Assembly (NCBI GenBank): GCA_009760855.2 | Contig: WPIO01000046.1 | Span: 3,281,501 to 3,335,037, forward strand | Direction: 5' to 3' | DNA length: 53,537 nucleotides | Source: Cristatella mucedo | Lineage: Eukaryota; Bryozoa; Phylactolaemata; Cristatellidae | Part shown: piece by piece, positions 42,940 through 53,461 of the stretch | How the letters are laid out: each line of letters starts with the position of its first letter | Numbering within the stretch: position 1 is the stretch's first letter | The notes under the pieces: model-generated | What the model was told of the DNA's origin: nothing | Seen by the model: the letters and a program-made list of their open reading frames with translations, nothing else | Databases searched by the model: none | Program-made: the position numbers and the translations under genes

Positions 42940-45118
42940 GATATATAAGACAGTAAACCATTCACTGGCCAAAGCTGAGAGGTCTGACTTGCCAGATATT
43001 AACGGTTCACTCGAAAAGTTTTCACACTTCTTTACTGAAAAAATTGTGCACATTCATGCCTTCATAAAGCCCCACCGACTAAAGCAATTGCAGCAACAAC
43101 AAAAAATCCTAGCTGATTAAACAGCCTCTTTTTGTATAGCGACAGAAGAGCCTTTACGGCTATCACCACCGCATGCGGAGGCGATACGGAATCGCCCACC
43201 GCAGGAATCGAACCCACGACCTCGGGACCGAGGTCGTGAAAAGCAACCGCCTTACCTAGTGTGCCATCACGGCTCACCAAGTACCACAACCTGTGACCTT
43301 CCTTAAAAGGTTTTCCGAGGTTCCTGCATGCGTTGCGGCTACCTTAATAAGTTCTAGCAAAAAGAGCTCGCTCCTGAAGACCCTTTACCATCATCTCTGT
43401 GGTCTTCACTGGCCGACCAACTTAGCCCTGTCATAACCGAGATTTGCAATGCTTCTTTAGGAAAAGGGGTCGTCCCCATGTCCTTCAAATCGGCAATCGT
43501 TAGACCCATACTTAAAAAGCCTTGATTAGATACAGAGGTCCTTTCAAACTATCGCCCAGTTTCCCTTCTTCCTTTCTTGTCAAAGATTCTGGAAGAAATT
43601 TTTGCTAAGCAACTACTTAAACATATTTAAAAGCATGAAATGTCAGAAACATTTAAATCAGGGTTCAAGAGGCAGCACTCCACTGAAACTGCTCTCCTCC
43701 TTTTTAACGATGACATTCTACGTGGCAATGACGACGGTAATGTCACTGCCCTAGCTCTGCTAGATCTGTCGGCTGCCTTCGACACCATTGATCACAGTGT
43801 TTTACTTGAACAAGTGAAAATAACGATTGATCTGGCAGACGAAGCGATGGTGTGGTTTAAATCGTACTTGTCTGATCGTGTTCAATCCGTGTCGTGTGGG
43901 TTCAGGTCTTACACAATAGACCGGTCACCTGTGAAGTTCCTCAAGGGTCTGTACTCGGTCCGTTGCTGTTCTCTATTTATACTCAACCACTGGGAAAAGT
44001 GATTAAGGCCCATGGAATAGGAAATCACTTTTTATGCTGTCGATACTCAGCTGTATTTGTCATTCAAACCGTCGGAATCTGCTGCAGCAACTGAGAAACT
44101 GAATGCTTGCCTTGCCGACATTCGATCCCGGATGTCGGAAAGCTTCTTGAAACTAAATGACGATAAAACCGAACTGCTGTTCATAGGACACCCTAAGCGT
44201 GTGGCTGGATTAAAAGGCTTTGCTCTTCGAATAGGTGATGCTGTTGTGCGACTATCGCCACGTGCTCGAAATTTAGGTGTCGTTTTGACAGCTGTCTCAA
44301 TTTTAAAAGTTTCATTCAGAAGACTGCTTCTACAGCCTAGCCATCACGTCCGATCCCTATCCAAGATTAGGAGCTGTCTTCCACAGTGGCTTGCCAAAAC
44401 CTTAACTAGCTCCTTAGTTCTGTCTCAGCTTGATTATTGTAATTCCCTTTTGGCTGGGGTACCAAAGAAAGCTATTAGGCCACTGCAGCTGACTACGAAT
44501 ATGGCTGCAAGGCCTTATTCGTAGTTAGTTGCAGTTAAGCAGTTGCAGTTAAGTCTTCAAGTCCCAGAGGTTTGAGCACGTTTTTCCTTCGCTAAAAGAG
44601 CTAGGATGGATGCCAGTTGAGCAACGGATACAGAGCAAAGTTCTTACGCTGACTCACAAGGCCAAGGCCACGGCTTGGCTCCTCCATAACTAGCTGAACT
44701 GCTGCACCAGTTTCAGCCTGTTCGCGCCCTCAGGTCCTGTGTGGACAATCAACGAGCTGTTCTATTCCTCCGCTTAAAGACAGTTGGCGACAGAAAGCTT
44801 TAGCTCTGCGGGTCGTAGACTGTGGAACTCGCTTCCACAATTCTTATGCAACGACAACTACTCTCCTGCTGCCGACTATTGCTCATCTTTTTCAGTGGTC
44901 CTGAGCTGCTGCTCACTACCTCAACTGCTCTCCCGACTTTACTATGCTTCCAAGTTTGTCTTTGTTGCGTGAGACGAAGTCTGTTGGCTACCGAATGCGT
45001 ACCGAAAGCCGCTTAGGCTGTGAGTGCGCTATACGAAACTCTCCTGCGTAACAACCACGTGGTCTTGGTGACTTTGTGGAGTTGCAGACGGAGATACGTT
45101 ACATGCATTACATTACAT
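42940..45118 (+). mobile_element. LINE family B copy B2, best copy
   Basis: Pre-RT text LPDINGSLEKFSHFFTEKIV is followed by SINE1 (43098-43278), then VVPMSFKSAIVRPILKK-type text, NYRPVSLLPFLSKILEE, the open frame 43640-44002 with HSTETALLLFNDDILRGN and [39 protein letters not shown], the catalytic box mutated to YAVD (44033-44044), then LNDDKTELLFIGHPK (44057-44524) and SQLDYCNSLLAGVPKKAIRP. The 3' UTR ends in CATTACATTACATCACATCA near 45115. Several frameshifts break it. It is an L2/CR1-like LINE, distinct from family A. Confidence 0.9.
43098..43278 (-). mobile_element. SINE1, best copy, tRNA-derived
   Basis: On the minus strand it begins GGTGAGCCGTGATGGCACACT. Box A-like TGGCACACTAGG maps to 43255-43266 and box B GGTTCGATTCC to 43204-43214. 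Between them CGACCTCGG...CCGAGGTCG forms a 9-bp stem. A non-tRNA body (GTGATAGCCGTAAAGGCTC) and GAGGCTGTTTAATCAGCTAG with a (TTG)n-like end follow. It would be transcribed by RNA polymerase III. It is inserted in LINE B, which continues on both sides. Confidence 0.88.
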
Positions 45119-45139
45119 CACATCAAGTGTATCCAATCC

Positions 45140-45775
45140 TTCAGCATATCTTGCTAGCAAGTTCTCGTTCGGATGTAGAGCTAACTATTCCGTGGAAACA
45201 GTGGTTTGATGGTTTGGTGGTGTCGAGGGTTTGTTCGCAGTAGCGTACGACACGATGCTGCTCAGGTCAAAGAGTCTTTCTGCTCCCCTCCCCCTCCCCT
45301 AGCACCATTTAACACTATTGATGACCGGATCCGGATATGGAGCGCATCTCGACGCGCCAAGGTATCACTTGAATAGCTCTAAACTGGATTAGGTTCTCTC
45401 TCAGTGAGAGACGTCCAAGCGCAGGCAGGTCTATGTATGTCAGAGTGCAGATATAATGGCCGCCGTGTCGGTCATCCGGGAACTCCAAGTAGTGGACTAC
45501 CTCAGCGTTTCGTTTTAGGCCCGATTCATTTCACTATTTTTACTTTCACTCAATCAGATTTAATCGCCAAATACAATATTGACTTTTATTTCCACACCGA
45601 TGGCGCACACAGGTAGACCGATCTCTGTCAACCCTTCTAAGGCTTGCTCCTCCTCTAAATTTCCCCTGCAATCAGCATTCTTGACATTCGCACCATTGCC
45701 CACGACGTGGCCCAGTAAATACACGCAACTTAGTGATGATAGGACTAATCTAGTACTGTGATACATTGGTTTACA
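45140..45775 (+). mobile_element. LINE family A copy A14, decayed
   Basis: Counterparts of the GCTAATCACTCC segment (45179), the DTIDH motif (AACACTATTGATGAC, 45310), GLPQ (GACTACCTCAGCG, 45497) and the YADD region (TTCCACACCGATGGC, 45590) occur in order. It lacks the 3' end. A C-rich insertion sits at 45276-45300. Confidence 0.75.
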
Positions 45776-46840
45776 AATTTAATTCGTTCCCTGACGGAGC
45801 TCGTAACTCAACCTAATCGTATGTCAAATCAATTTTCCTCATTGAGATGAAATGAAATGTCATATATCCGTTCCGGATATATGACGGACCCACAGAAAAC
45901 ACCACAACTTTTTATCACGTGCTTTTAAATTAGAAAAATGTATTTATTAATAACGAATATTGCTTAAAAGTTTTACAAGACACTGAACTGCAATAAACGA
46001 GTTTTATTCATTATAACGTACAGCATTAAGTTGGAGATAAGCCGACTTGAAGATGCTGACTGAAGATTTGGAGGAGATTAAGGCTGAAATGAATACCCGA
46101 ATCTTATTCGTTGATTTTAGCCACGCTTTTTTCATATTCATCTATTGCGATTTTCGATAGAAATCTGTCCAGTGAGGTCTACTCCATCCTTCCTTTCAGG
46201 AGTTTCTGAAATCAATAAGGCAAGAGTCATTATAAAAGCTCCGCCGCACGCTCAATTAAAACTTGTTCTGGCTGTTTCTTTTGAATTGAGCCTGAAAGTT
46301 TCTCTTGCATGTGCAAAATTTCCCTGAAAATCTTACGTATAGAGACGACCTCCTCAGTCTCACCTATTCCAATTTCCTGCACAAGACCTCCATGTGCTGC
46401 TGCGTGCGTAGCTCCTTTAGCCGATCCTCCGTTGTCAGTTGCTCCTCGGAGTCAGTTTCTCGATGAGCTCGTGATGTTGCCCTCATCTACGTCCAGGCCC
46501 ATTGACTTGCCAAGGAATACAATCTCTCTGCCGCCGCCGCTCAGGCCGCAGCTTCTTGCATGCAAATGTCAAGGTCCTTTTTTGTAGAACCCTGCCTGGC
46601 CATATTGATTGTTTTAAGGCACATATTGCTACGTTGTCGTGGTCTTTCCAGGACGCTTTGCTGACACGTCCACTCGCACTCGTATACACGAGAGCAATTC
46701 TGCTGCAACCAACTTTTAAAGTGAACGAACGTGGCATGCTGGGATGCTGGGCGGATGTTGCAGCGTTCACTGTGACGTTCGCTGCGGCAAATAGCGGTGG
46801 GAGGGGGCATCTGAAGCTGGCTGGTAAGCCGAAATTTAGC
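45776..46840. other. unassigned DNA
   Basis: Apart from the hairpin at 45859, no motif was recognised. The minus strand near 46440-46360 reads a short polar coiled-coil-like piece (SEEQLTTEDRLKELRTQQHM), of unknown origin. Confidence 0.3.
45859..45885. repeat. 12-bp perfect inverted repeat, 3-nt loop
   Basis: GTCATATATCCG (45859-45870), TTC, CGGATATATGAC (45874-45885). The sequence around it is unassigned and AT-rich. It could be a hairpin, a binding site or the end of a small transposon. Confidence 0.85.
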
Positions 46841-46844
46841 TCTC

Positions 46845-47760
46845 AACTCAACGCAAACCAAAGTGTGCTTTGGAAATTGGAAAGGCTAACGCTCAAAATT
46901 GGCTCTGCCAGCATATGTCTCGTTGAATCTGAACCAAATATATGTGTCCTATTCCAAAGTGACCTTTCATTAGACGACCACATCAGCTCCACAGTCAAGT
47001 CTGCCTACTTTCACATATACAACATTGCTAAAATTCGGGCTTGCTTGATAATAATAATACTAATATTGCACTTGCTTAGACAGAGATAACACATCTAAAT
47101 TGGTCATGCATTTGTGACATTCCGTCTTGACTTCTGTAACTCACTGCTTGCTGGTCTACCGGCCTGAACATTCAGGCACGTACACCTGGTGCAAAACTCT
47201 GCAGCTAGGCTTGTCCGTCACGAGAGATTCAGTCACCACATCACACTACTTCTCAACGACTTACACTGGCTCCCGGTCAAGCAATGCATCAACTCCACGG
47301 TTTTGTCGCTCACTTTTAGGTTGAGCTGGTTTGGTTCTAGCGGTTAAGGTGCTCGCCCCGACCAAGGTCTGACTGAGGTCGTGGGCTCGAGCCCTGAGGC
47401 ATATGTGAAGTGCCTGAATAGAGATTAAGCCCTCTTGGGGCGCTATACAAATGAATTATATATATATATTTTTTAAATATAGGTCCTTCATTCTTTGTCT
47501 CCAGCATATCTCTCAGATCTACTCCCCTCAGGCCAAGCATCGTACCACCCGCTTTTCGGAATCCAAAATGTTTACCAATACATCGTACAAACCTCAAATC
47601 CTTTGGAGACGGTGCCTTTAGTTCGTATGCTCCCAAAGCCTGGAACTAGCTCCCGACTGGCGTCACGACATCTCTGACTTGTCCGCATATAAGAAAACTA
47701 AAAAACACATCCATTTATCACCACACTTAGTGGGTCGTAAGTTGTAAGTACTCGAAAGTT
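46845..47760 (+). mobile_element. LINE family A copy A15, split by SINE2
   Basis: Starts at the counterpart of VIQKLERLTLKIGSASIS (46861-46917). It continues through SDLSLDDHISSTVKSAYF, a short ATAATAATA insertion at 47048, SRLDFCN, LHWLPVKQ and the CACTTTTAGGT site, then after the SINE resumes at CCTTCATTC to 'AWN.LPTGVTTS' and FRTAFSGS-type sequence. It is moderately diverged. Confidence 0.88.
47322..47479 (+). mobile_element. SINE2, complete, with LINE A-like 3' end
   Basis: A tRNA-like head has box A TAGCGGTTAAGGTG (from 47339) and box B GGGCTCGAGCCC (47383-47394). The 3' part, GAAGTGCCTGAATAGAGATT...GGGGCGCTATACAAATGAATT, resembles the LINE A terminal hairpin (GCGCCTAGAAAGAGATTAAG...GGGCGCTTTA), then (TA)n/T. 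TAGGT is duplicated at both ends (47317-47321 and 47480-47484) and the LINE A host sequence is continuous when it is set aside. Confidence 0.9.
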
Positions 47761-47841
47761 GGGACACTCGTAAGTCAAGTTAGAAGTGCATTGACAGTCA
47801 AACCTCTCGGCTGCCTCGCACTACTCCTCAGGCCACGTTCT

Positions 47842-47909
47842 TCGCACTACATTGAAATCCTCGTGCTTTACATCCTCGCACTACATTGAAATCCTTGTGC
47901 TTTCAGTTC
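47842..47909. repeat. 34-bp tandem duplication
   Basis: TCGCACTACATTGAAATCCT plus following bases recur with a period of 34 bp (47842 and 47876). Confidence 0.85.
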
Positions 47910-47929
47910 GGATGCACCGAACGGATGCA

Positions 47930-48332
47930 CAGCTACCAGCAAACGCTTGGCATCATTCAAGTCTCAGCTTAAGACGTCCCTGCGTCTTTCAGTTCCCACC
48001 CTTCCGCCCGCCCGCCAGCTGAACTTAGTCTTTTTTTTGATGGTTGTGACCTTTGCACAATTACCTGTGCATAATCAGGAGGCTACACCTACTAGCCGAT
48101 GTCCTCCAGTGCTTCCTTTCTACCTCAAGTGCCTCTTTTTTCTGCTTTCGCAAGCTAGTGTAAGCGCGATACCGCGACAAGCTCTTCTGAGCGCGAATTA
48201 ATCTGAATCATCACCTCTCTCGCCACGAGCGAAGAGATGATTCAGCATCAAGCAGCTGGATAGTGATTCGGTTACGGCGCTATGTAAACGAGCAATAAGC
48301 AAGATTATTATTATTGTTGCTATTATTATGCA
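47930..48332 (+). mobile_element. 3' end of another LINE (family C)
   Basis: The frame 47947-48201 begins ASFKSQLKTSLRLSV, like the C-terminal 'SFKSRLKTHLF' end of L2/CR1-type ORF2. Downstream are a hairpin-forming stretch (TGAATCATC...GATGATTCA, 48202-48246), GGCGCTATGTAAACGAGCAATAA and an (ATT)n tail at 48304-48327. It is not closely similar to A or B. Confidence 0.6.
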
Positions 48333-48970
48333 AAATTGAATCTCATGCGTTCGACGAGCCGCGAAGCAGCCGCTGCTCGTCGGGACTCGTTGCCTCGACT
48401 CGCTGTCATCGCATTCAGGCCGCCGATCAGCTGCGGCGCCGCTCCGCTCGTGCAGCGTCGCGCCGCGCCCCTTTCACTTTCAACTCCAAGTTGGCCGAGC
48501 AGCGAGCGAGCGAACCGTGAAATCTCGCCACTCTCTCTTCCCGCCTCCGTCGCGGCCGGCGGCCGCACCGTCGCCGCGCCGACACCGCTCGGCGTCGGCC
48601 ATTCGGCAACGCAGGTGTTGACTGCAAGTCCGACGGTGGGCGTGTCGCGCGGCTGACAGCCCGGCTCGCGATAGCACGAGGTCAGCGAGTTCGAGCTTGT
48701 TTTCTTTTCGCCCGCGCAGCGGCGGAAGCTCGATAGCGGAGTCAACAGTCGTGCGCAGCGTGCAGCGTCGGAAACGAGGCTGCGTCTCGCCCTACCTATC
48801 GGGGGCGGCGCGCGCGGCCGCCGAGCGGTCGGCGACGCGTCGCCGGACGCGTCGCTGGGCGAGCGGCCGCCGGCATTCCGCTCCCTGGCGTCGACTAGCG
48901 AGACGGACGACTCACTTGCGCGGCACGCGTCAAGCTGCAGCTGCGCGGCTGACCCGAGCGCGAGAGAGCT
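48333..48970. other. GC-rich island
   Basis: CpG-dense, open in several frames on both strands. A minus-strand frame of 401 codons crosses this island and the 7-bp array, but no frame stands out. Promoter or first-exon character is possible. Confidence 0.4.
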
Positions 48971-49170
48971 CCCGAGTCCCGAATCCCGAGTCCCGAGTCC
49001 CGAGTCCCGAGTGAGTCCCGAGTCCCGAGTTCCGAGTCCCGAGTCCCGAGTCCCGAGTCCCGAGTCCCGAGTCCCGAGTCCCGAGTCCCGAGTCCCGAGT
49101 CCCGAGTCCCGAGTCCCGAGTCCCGAGTCCCGAGTCCCGAGTCCCGAGTCCCGAGTCCCGAGTCCCGAGT
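48971..49170. repeat. (CCCGAGT)n 7-bp minisatellite, about 28 units
   Basis: 200 bp of CCCGAGT with a few variants (CCCGAAT, TCCGAGT) and one 4-bp GAGT duplication. Because 7 is not a multiple of 3 and no unit makes a stop, all frames on both strands stay open and read a 7-residue periodic peptide. Confidence 0.97.
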
Positions 49171-50055
49171 TCCTCGTGTCGAGACGCAGCGCGCGCGCGA
49201 GCGCCCAGAGACACAGGAAGAGCTCGCGGCGCGTCCGGCGTCCGCAGAGCTCCTCCGTCGTGCGACGCCGCTCCAAACGGCCCCGCGCCGCCCCGCCCGG
49301 GCCTGCCCCGCGCCGCCCTGCCCGGGGGACGCGTGGCCCAAGAGTCTGCCCGAAGCGGCGAGGCCGCGTCCCGAGCTGCGGCGTCGCAGAACTCTTCCGG
49401 CCTAGCGAGAGGCCTGGCGCATTTGCGGCGAGAGCTCTCGTGAGGTGAAGACGTGGAAGCGCGCGAAGTCCGAGCACGCTGACGTCGGCCGTCACCGGAT
49501 CGCCTAGACCGCTCTCCCAGGTCAGCCCCACACTGATTCGACGTCGATCCCAGCGGCGATCTGACCGATCGTGTTTCTCGATGCTTCTTTGTCAGCAAGA
49601 CGGATGGAAGAATGAATGACGAAATGAGGAAGGAAGGAGCTCAAGCGTGGCCGCTGGACTCTTCTGGAACCTCCGCTCCTCGTTCTACCTCTGTATGTCC
49701 ATCAGTGTATGTCTACGCTCAACGCCCAGTGTCGTGTCTGCTGGCCTCAGCTCGAAGTTCCTATCTTAGTCTAAGGAGAGCTACTCGAGCCTTCTCGACC
49801 CCATGTGACCTATCGCGGTCCTTTTGAGAGGCTTCGGTTTGGTTCTGCCTTAACTTGCAATAGCGCTCTCCTGAACGAGTTGGCACTGAATCTGGAAGCG
49901 TAATGTCAATCAGCTTCCTATGCTCTTCTACCAAATAATAATGCCGCGCATAATAATAATAATAATTATTATTATACCTAATAGTAATGCCGTGCAAGCC
50001 AAAGACAGCGGCACGAGTGGTGGCAGCACTTAAACTTGTACATCAAAACATCAAG
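49171..50055. other. GC-rich flank and unassigned DNA
   Basis: 49171-49450 is CpG-rich. One plus frame through it (ETQRARERPETQEELAARPA) looks protein-like but cannot be separated from compositional effects. 49600-50055 is ordinary, with (AAT)n at 49948-49974. Confidence 0.3.
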
Positions 50056-50279
50056 CCGAGCCAGTAAGTTCCAGTAAGATTTTAGAGCTAAACACTCCAC
50101 CGACTATGCATTATTGCGATTGTTTAAAAACCTTATTAGAGATGCTGACTTGAACATAGCGTCTCTGCTAAATCCGCTCGATGTCTCGGTGGTTTTGGAT
50201 ACAATCGATCGCCTCTTGAGCGCCTTTCATCCTCCCTTGGTATCAATAACCCTGTCCTGCAACGGTTTACACTCTGAAC

Positions 50280-50385
50280 ACATAATCCCAGAACATCATG
50301 AACAGGCTACTCTCTCAGCATTTGTAAAGTTCTGAGAGAGAGAAACTTCTTCGAGAGTGCTATGTAAGCATCTTATTATTAATAT
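50280..50385 (+). mobile_element. short retroposon tail nested in A16
   Basis: GCATTTGTAAAGTTCTGAGAGAGAGAAACTTCTTCGAGAGTGCTATGTAAGC with a TTATTATTAATA tail has the layout of the LINE/SINE terminal hairpin and interrupts LINE A text. Confidence 0.55.
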
Positions 50386-50867
50386 AACTGCTTTCTAATT
50401 ATCCCAGTAGGAGATTTCAGAGCATAATTGCCAACGGCCAGCCTTTCAAGTCTGGCATACCCCCTGGGGTCGGTTTTAGGTCCACTTCAATTCGCAATGT
50501 ATTCCACTTGTTGATTTTATTGCCAATCTGAATCTCGGCTTTGATCAATATGATCCAGTACTTCAAACTGACTAGTCTTTGCAGCATGTATTTTAACATT
50601 CCCATTGCGACAAACCTAGTCTCACACAATTGAAGGCCTAACCCTTGAAGTGGGCTCTGCCAGAACACCTCCTGCGGCATCTGCATGGAATACTGGCGTT
50701 CATTTCCAAAGCAGTATTTTACTAGACTACCGCATCACAGTCTAGTTGGCCTAATTTCAGCTACGCAACATTGCAAAACGCCGTCTCTGCTTAAATGGGT
50801 ATACCACAGCCAAACTCGTCCGCGCATTTGTCCCGACCGTTCTGTAGACTTCTCTAGCTCACTGCAT

Positions 50868-50955
50868 TTCCCTTTGCAGCAAATGTAAAGCGCCTAGAGC
50901 GAGATTGAGTTCTCTGAGGGTGCTTTATAAAATGTATTATTATTATTATTATTAC
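50868..50955 (+). mobile_element. LINE family A, tail-only insertion A17, nested in A16
   Basis: CATTTCCCTTTGCAGCAAATGTAAAGCGCC, the hairpin and (ATT)n are inserted between 'CTCACTGC' and 'TTGCACGTC' of A16, which are adjacent in intact copies. Confidence 0.85.
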
Positions 50956-51170
50956 TTGCACGTCTTCCTGTCGGTGCTTATAAAGGTCGTGTAAAAATGT
51001 ATCGCTAAACGCTAAACGGCTTTTGCTTCACGAGCGTCGCAGCTGCCGCCGTGCGTGGTCTCACTGACCGCACTGGCTCCCCGCCAAGCAGCGCATCCAC
51101 TCTTCAAGTTATTTCACTATCTTTTAGTTCCCGAAATCCTTCTTGCCGGGCCAGCCGATCAGAATACTTG

Positions 51171-51988
51171 AAGCGAGCGCTTCCACCTCCTCCTCCTCTT
51201 CCTCCTCTCATTCTTTTGATGCAGCACCGTTGGCTCCTACGCGCGACGCCGCCACTCCACAACAACTCCTCTAGAAACTCACATGAGGCGCGCCCCGCGG
51301 AGCGCGCTCGGCAAGCTAAAACGGCGGGGCCGGCGCCAGCGCGCCGCGAAGAGGAAGAGGCAATCGCGGAAGCGGAGGCGGAAGAATGCACTCCGGTCCG
51401 GCGGCGCCATTGAATGGCGCTCGTCGTCAGATCTTCGGGCGAGCTGTCGCAACGCAGACCGACTGAACTGTAGGCGTATAGTTGATCGGCCCGGTGCCAT
51501 CGGGCTGCGGAGGAGCTCGCAGGGGAGATAAGCGCGAAACAGTGGACGGAGGGCCGGCGCGAAGGGCATTCGGGCCGCTGGCTGCGACTGACTACGTAAG
51601 CAGCCCGTGCGGAGGGCAGTGCGCGAGTGCCCTCCGCACATCCGCACAGCGCTGGTGGGTGGGGTGGGGGCGCTCGCGGAGCACGCTCAAGCGCCAACAA
51701 CGGGAGCTCGATCCGGGCACCGGAAGTCTCGGTCCAGACAGCCAGCCGTCGCCTCCCCAATTCCAATCTGTGCTCTCGTGCGATGTGCGTCAGGTTACTG
51801 CGCAAAGCGGCGTCAATAATATCACCAATATTGCAGCAATCCGATTTCGCCTGCGTCTATATTCGTCGTCGACCTTGAACGGAGCGAAAGGCGAAGTTTC
51901 TTGCTCACGTAGCGTCTAATTTGTGCGATCGGCATATGCATTGCATACTCCGCTAGCACACTAGGTCCAAGAAACCCTGAAGAGAGTG
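51171..51988. other. GC-rich island
   Basis: CpG-rich with overlapping frames. The plus frame ending at 51413 has an Ala/Glu/Arg-rich tail (ARREEEEAIAEAEAEECTPV) that could be a small exon, but this is weak. No gene is called. Confidence 0.35.
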
Positions 51989-51991
51989 GCC

Positions 51992-52033
<42 letters not shown>

Positions 52034-52163
52034 GGAGAGGAGGGAGAGGGAGAGAGAGAAAGAGGCGATGGTAGAGGAGAGAGAGAGAGAGAGAGAGGAA
52101 GAGGGAGAGAGAGGGAGAGAGAGGGAGAGGAGGGAGAGGGAGAGAGAGAGAGAGAGGCGATGG

Positions 52164-52211
<48 letters not shown>

Positions 52212-52214
52212 GGG

Positions 52215-52256
<42 letters not shown>

Positions 52257-53418
52257 GAGGGAGGGAGGGATAGGAGGGAGAGGGAGAGAGAGAGAGAGGC
52301 GATGGTAGAGGAGAGAGAGAGAAGAGAGAGGAAGAGGTGAGGAGGGAGAGAGAGTAGAAGAGATGAAGTAGAGAGGAGGGATGGGGAGAGAGAGAAAAGA
52401 GAGGGAGAGGGAGAGAGAGAGAGAGAGAGAGGAAGGGAGGGAGGAGGGAGGGAGGGAGGGAGAGAGGGGGAGGAGAGAGAGAATAAGGAGAGAGGAGATG
52501 GTAGAGGAGAGAGAGCTGAGAGAAGGGGAAGTGAGAGAAGAGATAGAGGGAAAGAGAGAAAGAGAGAGTGAGAAAAGGGAGGGGGAAGGAGAGGAGAGAG
52601 AGAGAGAGAGAAAGAGGGAGGGGAGAGGGAGGGGGGGAGGGCTAGAAGAGAAGAGGGAAGGGGGGAGAGAGAAAGAGGAAAAGAGAGGAAAGAGAGGAGA
52701 AGGGAAGGAGGGAGGGGGCGAGGGAGGGGAGAGAAGAGGAGGAGAGAGAGGGAGAGAAAGAGGAAAGGGAGGAGGAGAGAGAGGAGGGAGGAAGGAAGAG
52801 AAAGAAGAGAGGAAGAGAAGAGAAAAGAGCGGGGGGGAGGGAGAGAGAGAGAGAGAAGAGGGGAGGAGGGAAGGGAGGGAAAGAGAGCAGGGAAGAAGGG
52901 GGAGGAGAGAAGGGAGAAGAAAGAGGAGAGGAAGAAGGAGGGAGAGGAGAGAGGGGGAGAGAAGAGAGAAAGTGGAGGAGGAGGGGAGAGAGGGGAGAGG
53001 AGGAGAGGGAGGGAGAAAGGAGGAGAAGAGAGGAAGAGAAGAGGGGGAGGGAGAGGGAAGAGGAGAGGAGAGAAGAGGAGAGGAAGAGGGAGAGGGAGGA
53101 GAGGAGGAAAGGAGGGAAGAAAGAGGAAGGGAGGAGGGAAAGAGGGGAGGAGAGAGGAGAGGAGGAAAAGAGGGGGGGAGGAAGACAGGGGAGGAGGAGA
53201 GGGGAAAGGAAGAGGAGAGAGGAGGAAGGAGAGGAGAGGGGGGGAGGGGGAAGGAGAAGGAGGAGAGGAGGGGGGAAGGAGAGAGAGAGGGAGAAAGGGG
53301 GGGAAAGGAGGAAGAGGGAAGGGAGGGAGAGCAAAGGAAGGGGAGGGAGGAGGGGGAGAGGGGGGGAAAGAAAGGGGAGAGAGGAGAGAGAGGAGGGAGG
53401 AGGGGAAGAGGGAGGAAA

Positions 53419-53461
<43 letters not shown>

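Larger units (their letters stand above)
50056..51170 (+). mobile_element. LINE family A copy A16, with nested tails
   Basis: Decayed counterparts, in order: GCTAATCACTCCAC (50089), DTIDH (GATACAATCGATCGC, 50197), GSVLGP (50468-50485), NLGFDQ, SGSARTPPAASAWNTGVHFQ-like, LRNIAKRR and SS.CN, then after a nested tail LHWLPAKQRIH (51070-51095) and a last match near 51130. Two short insertions interrupt it (about 50280-50385 and 50868-50955). Confidence 0.8.

Noticed and set aside
43098-43278. Functional tRNA gene
   Set aside because: Boxes A and B are present, but the acceptor and anticodon structure does not fit a tRNA, the sequence has a non-tRNA body, and other degenerate copies exist; it is a SINE.
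48971-49170. Telomere-like repeat
   Set aside because: CCCGAGT is not a known telomeric unit and the array is interstitial and short.
48326-49531. 401-codon minus-strand frame through the 7-bp array
   Set aside because: The array is open in all frames and the flanks are CpG-rich; openness alone is not evidence of a gene.
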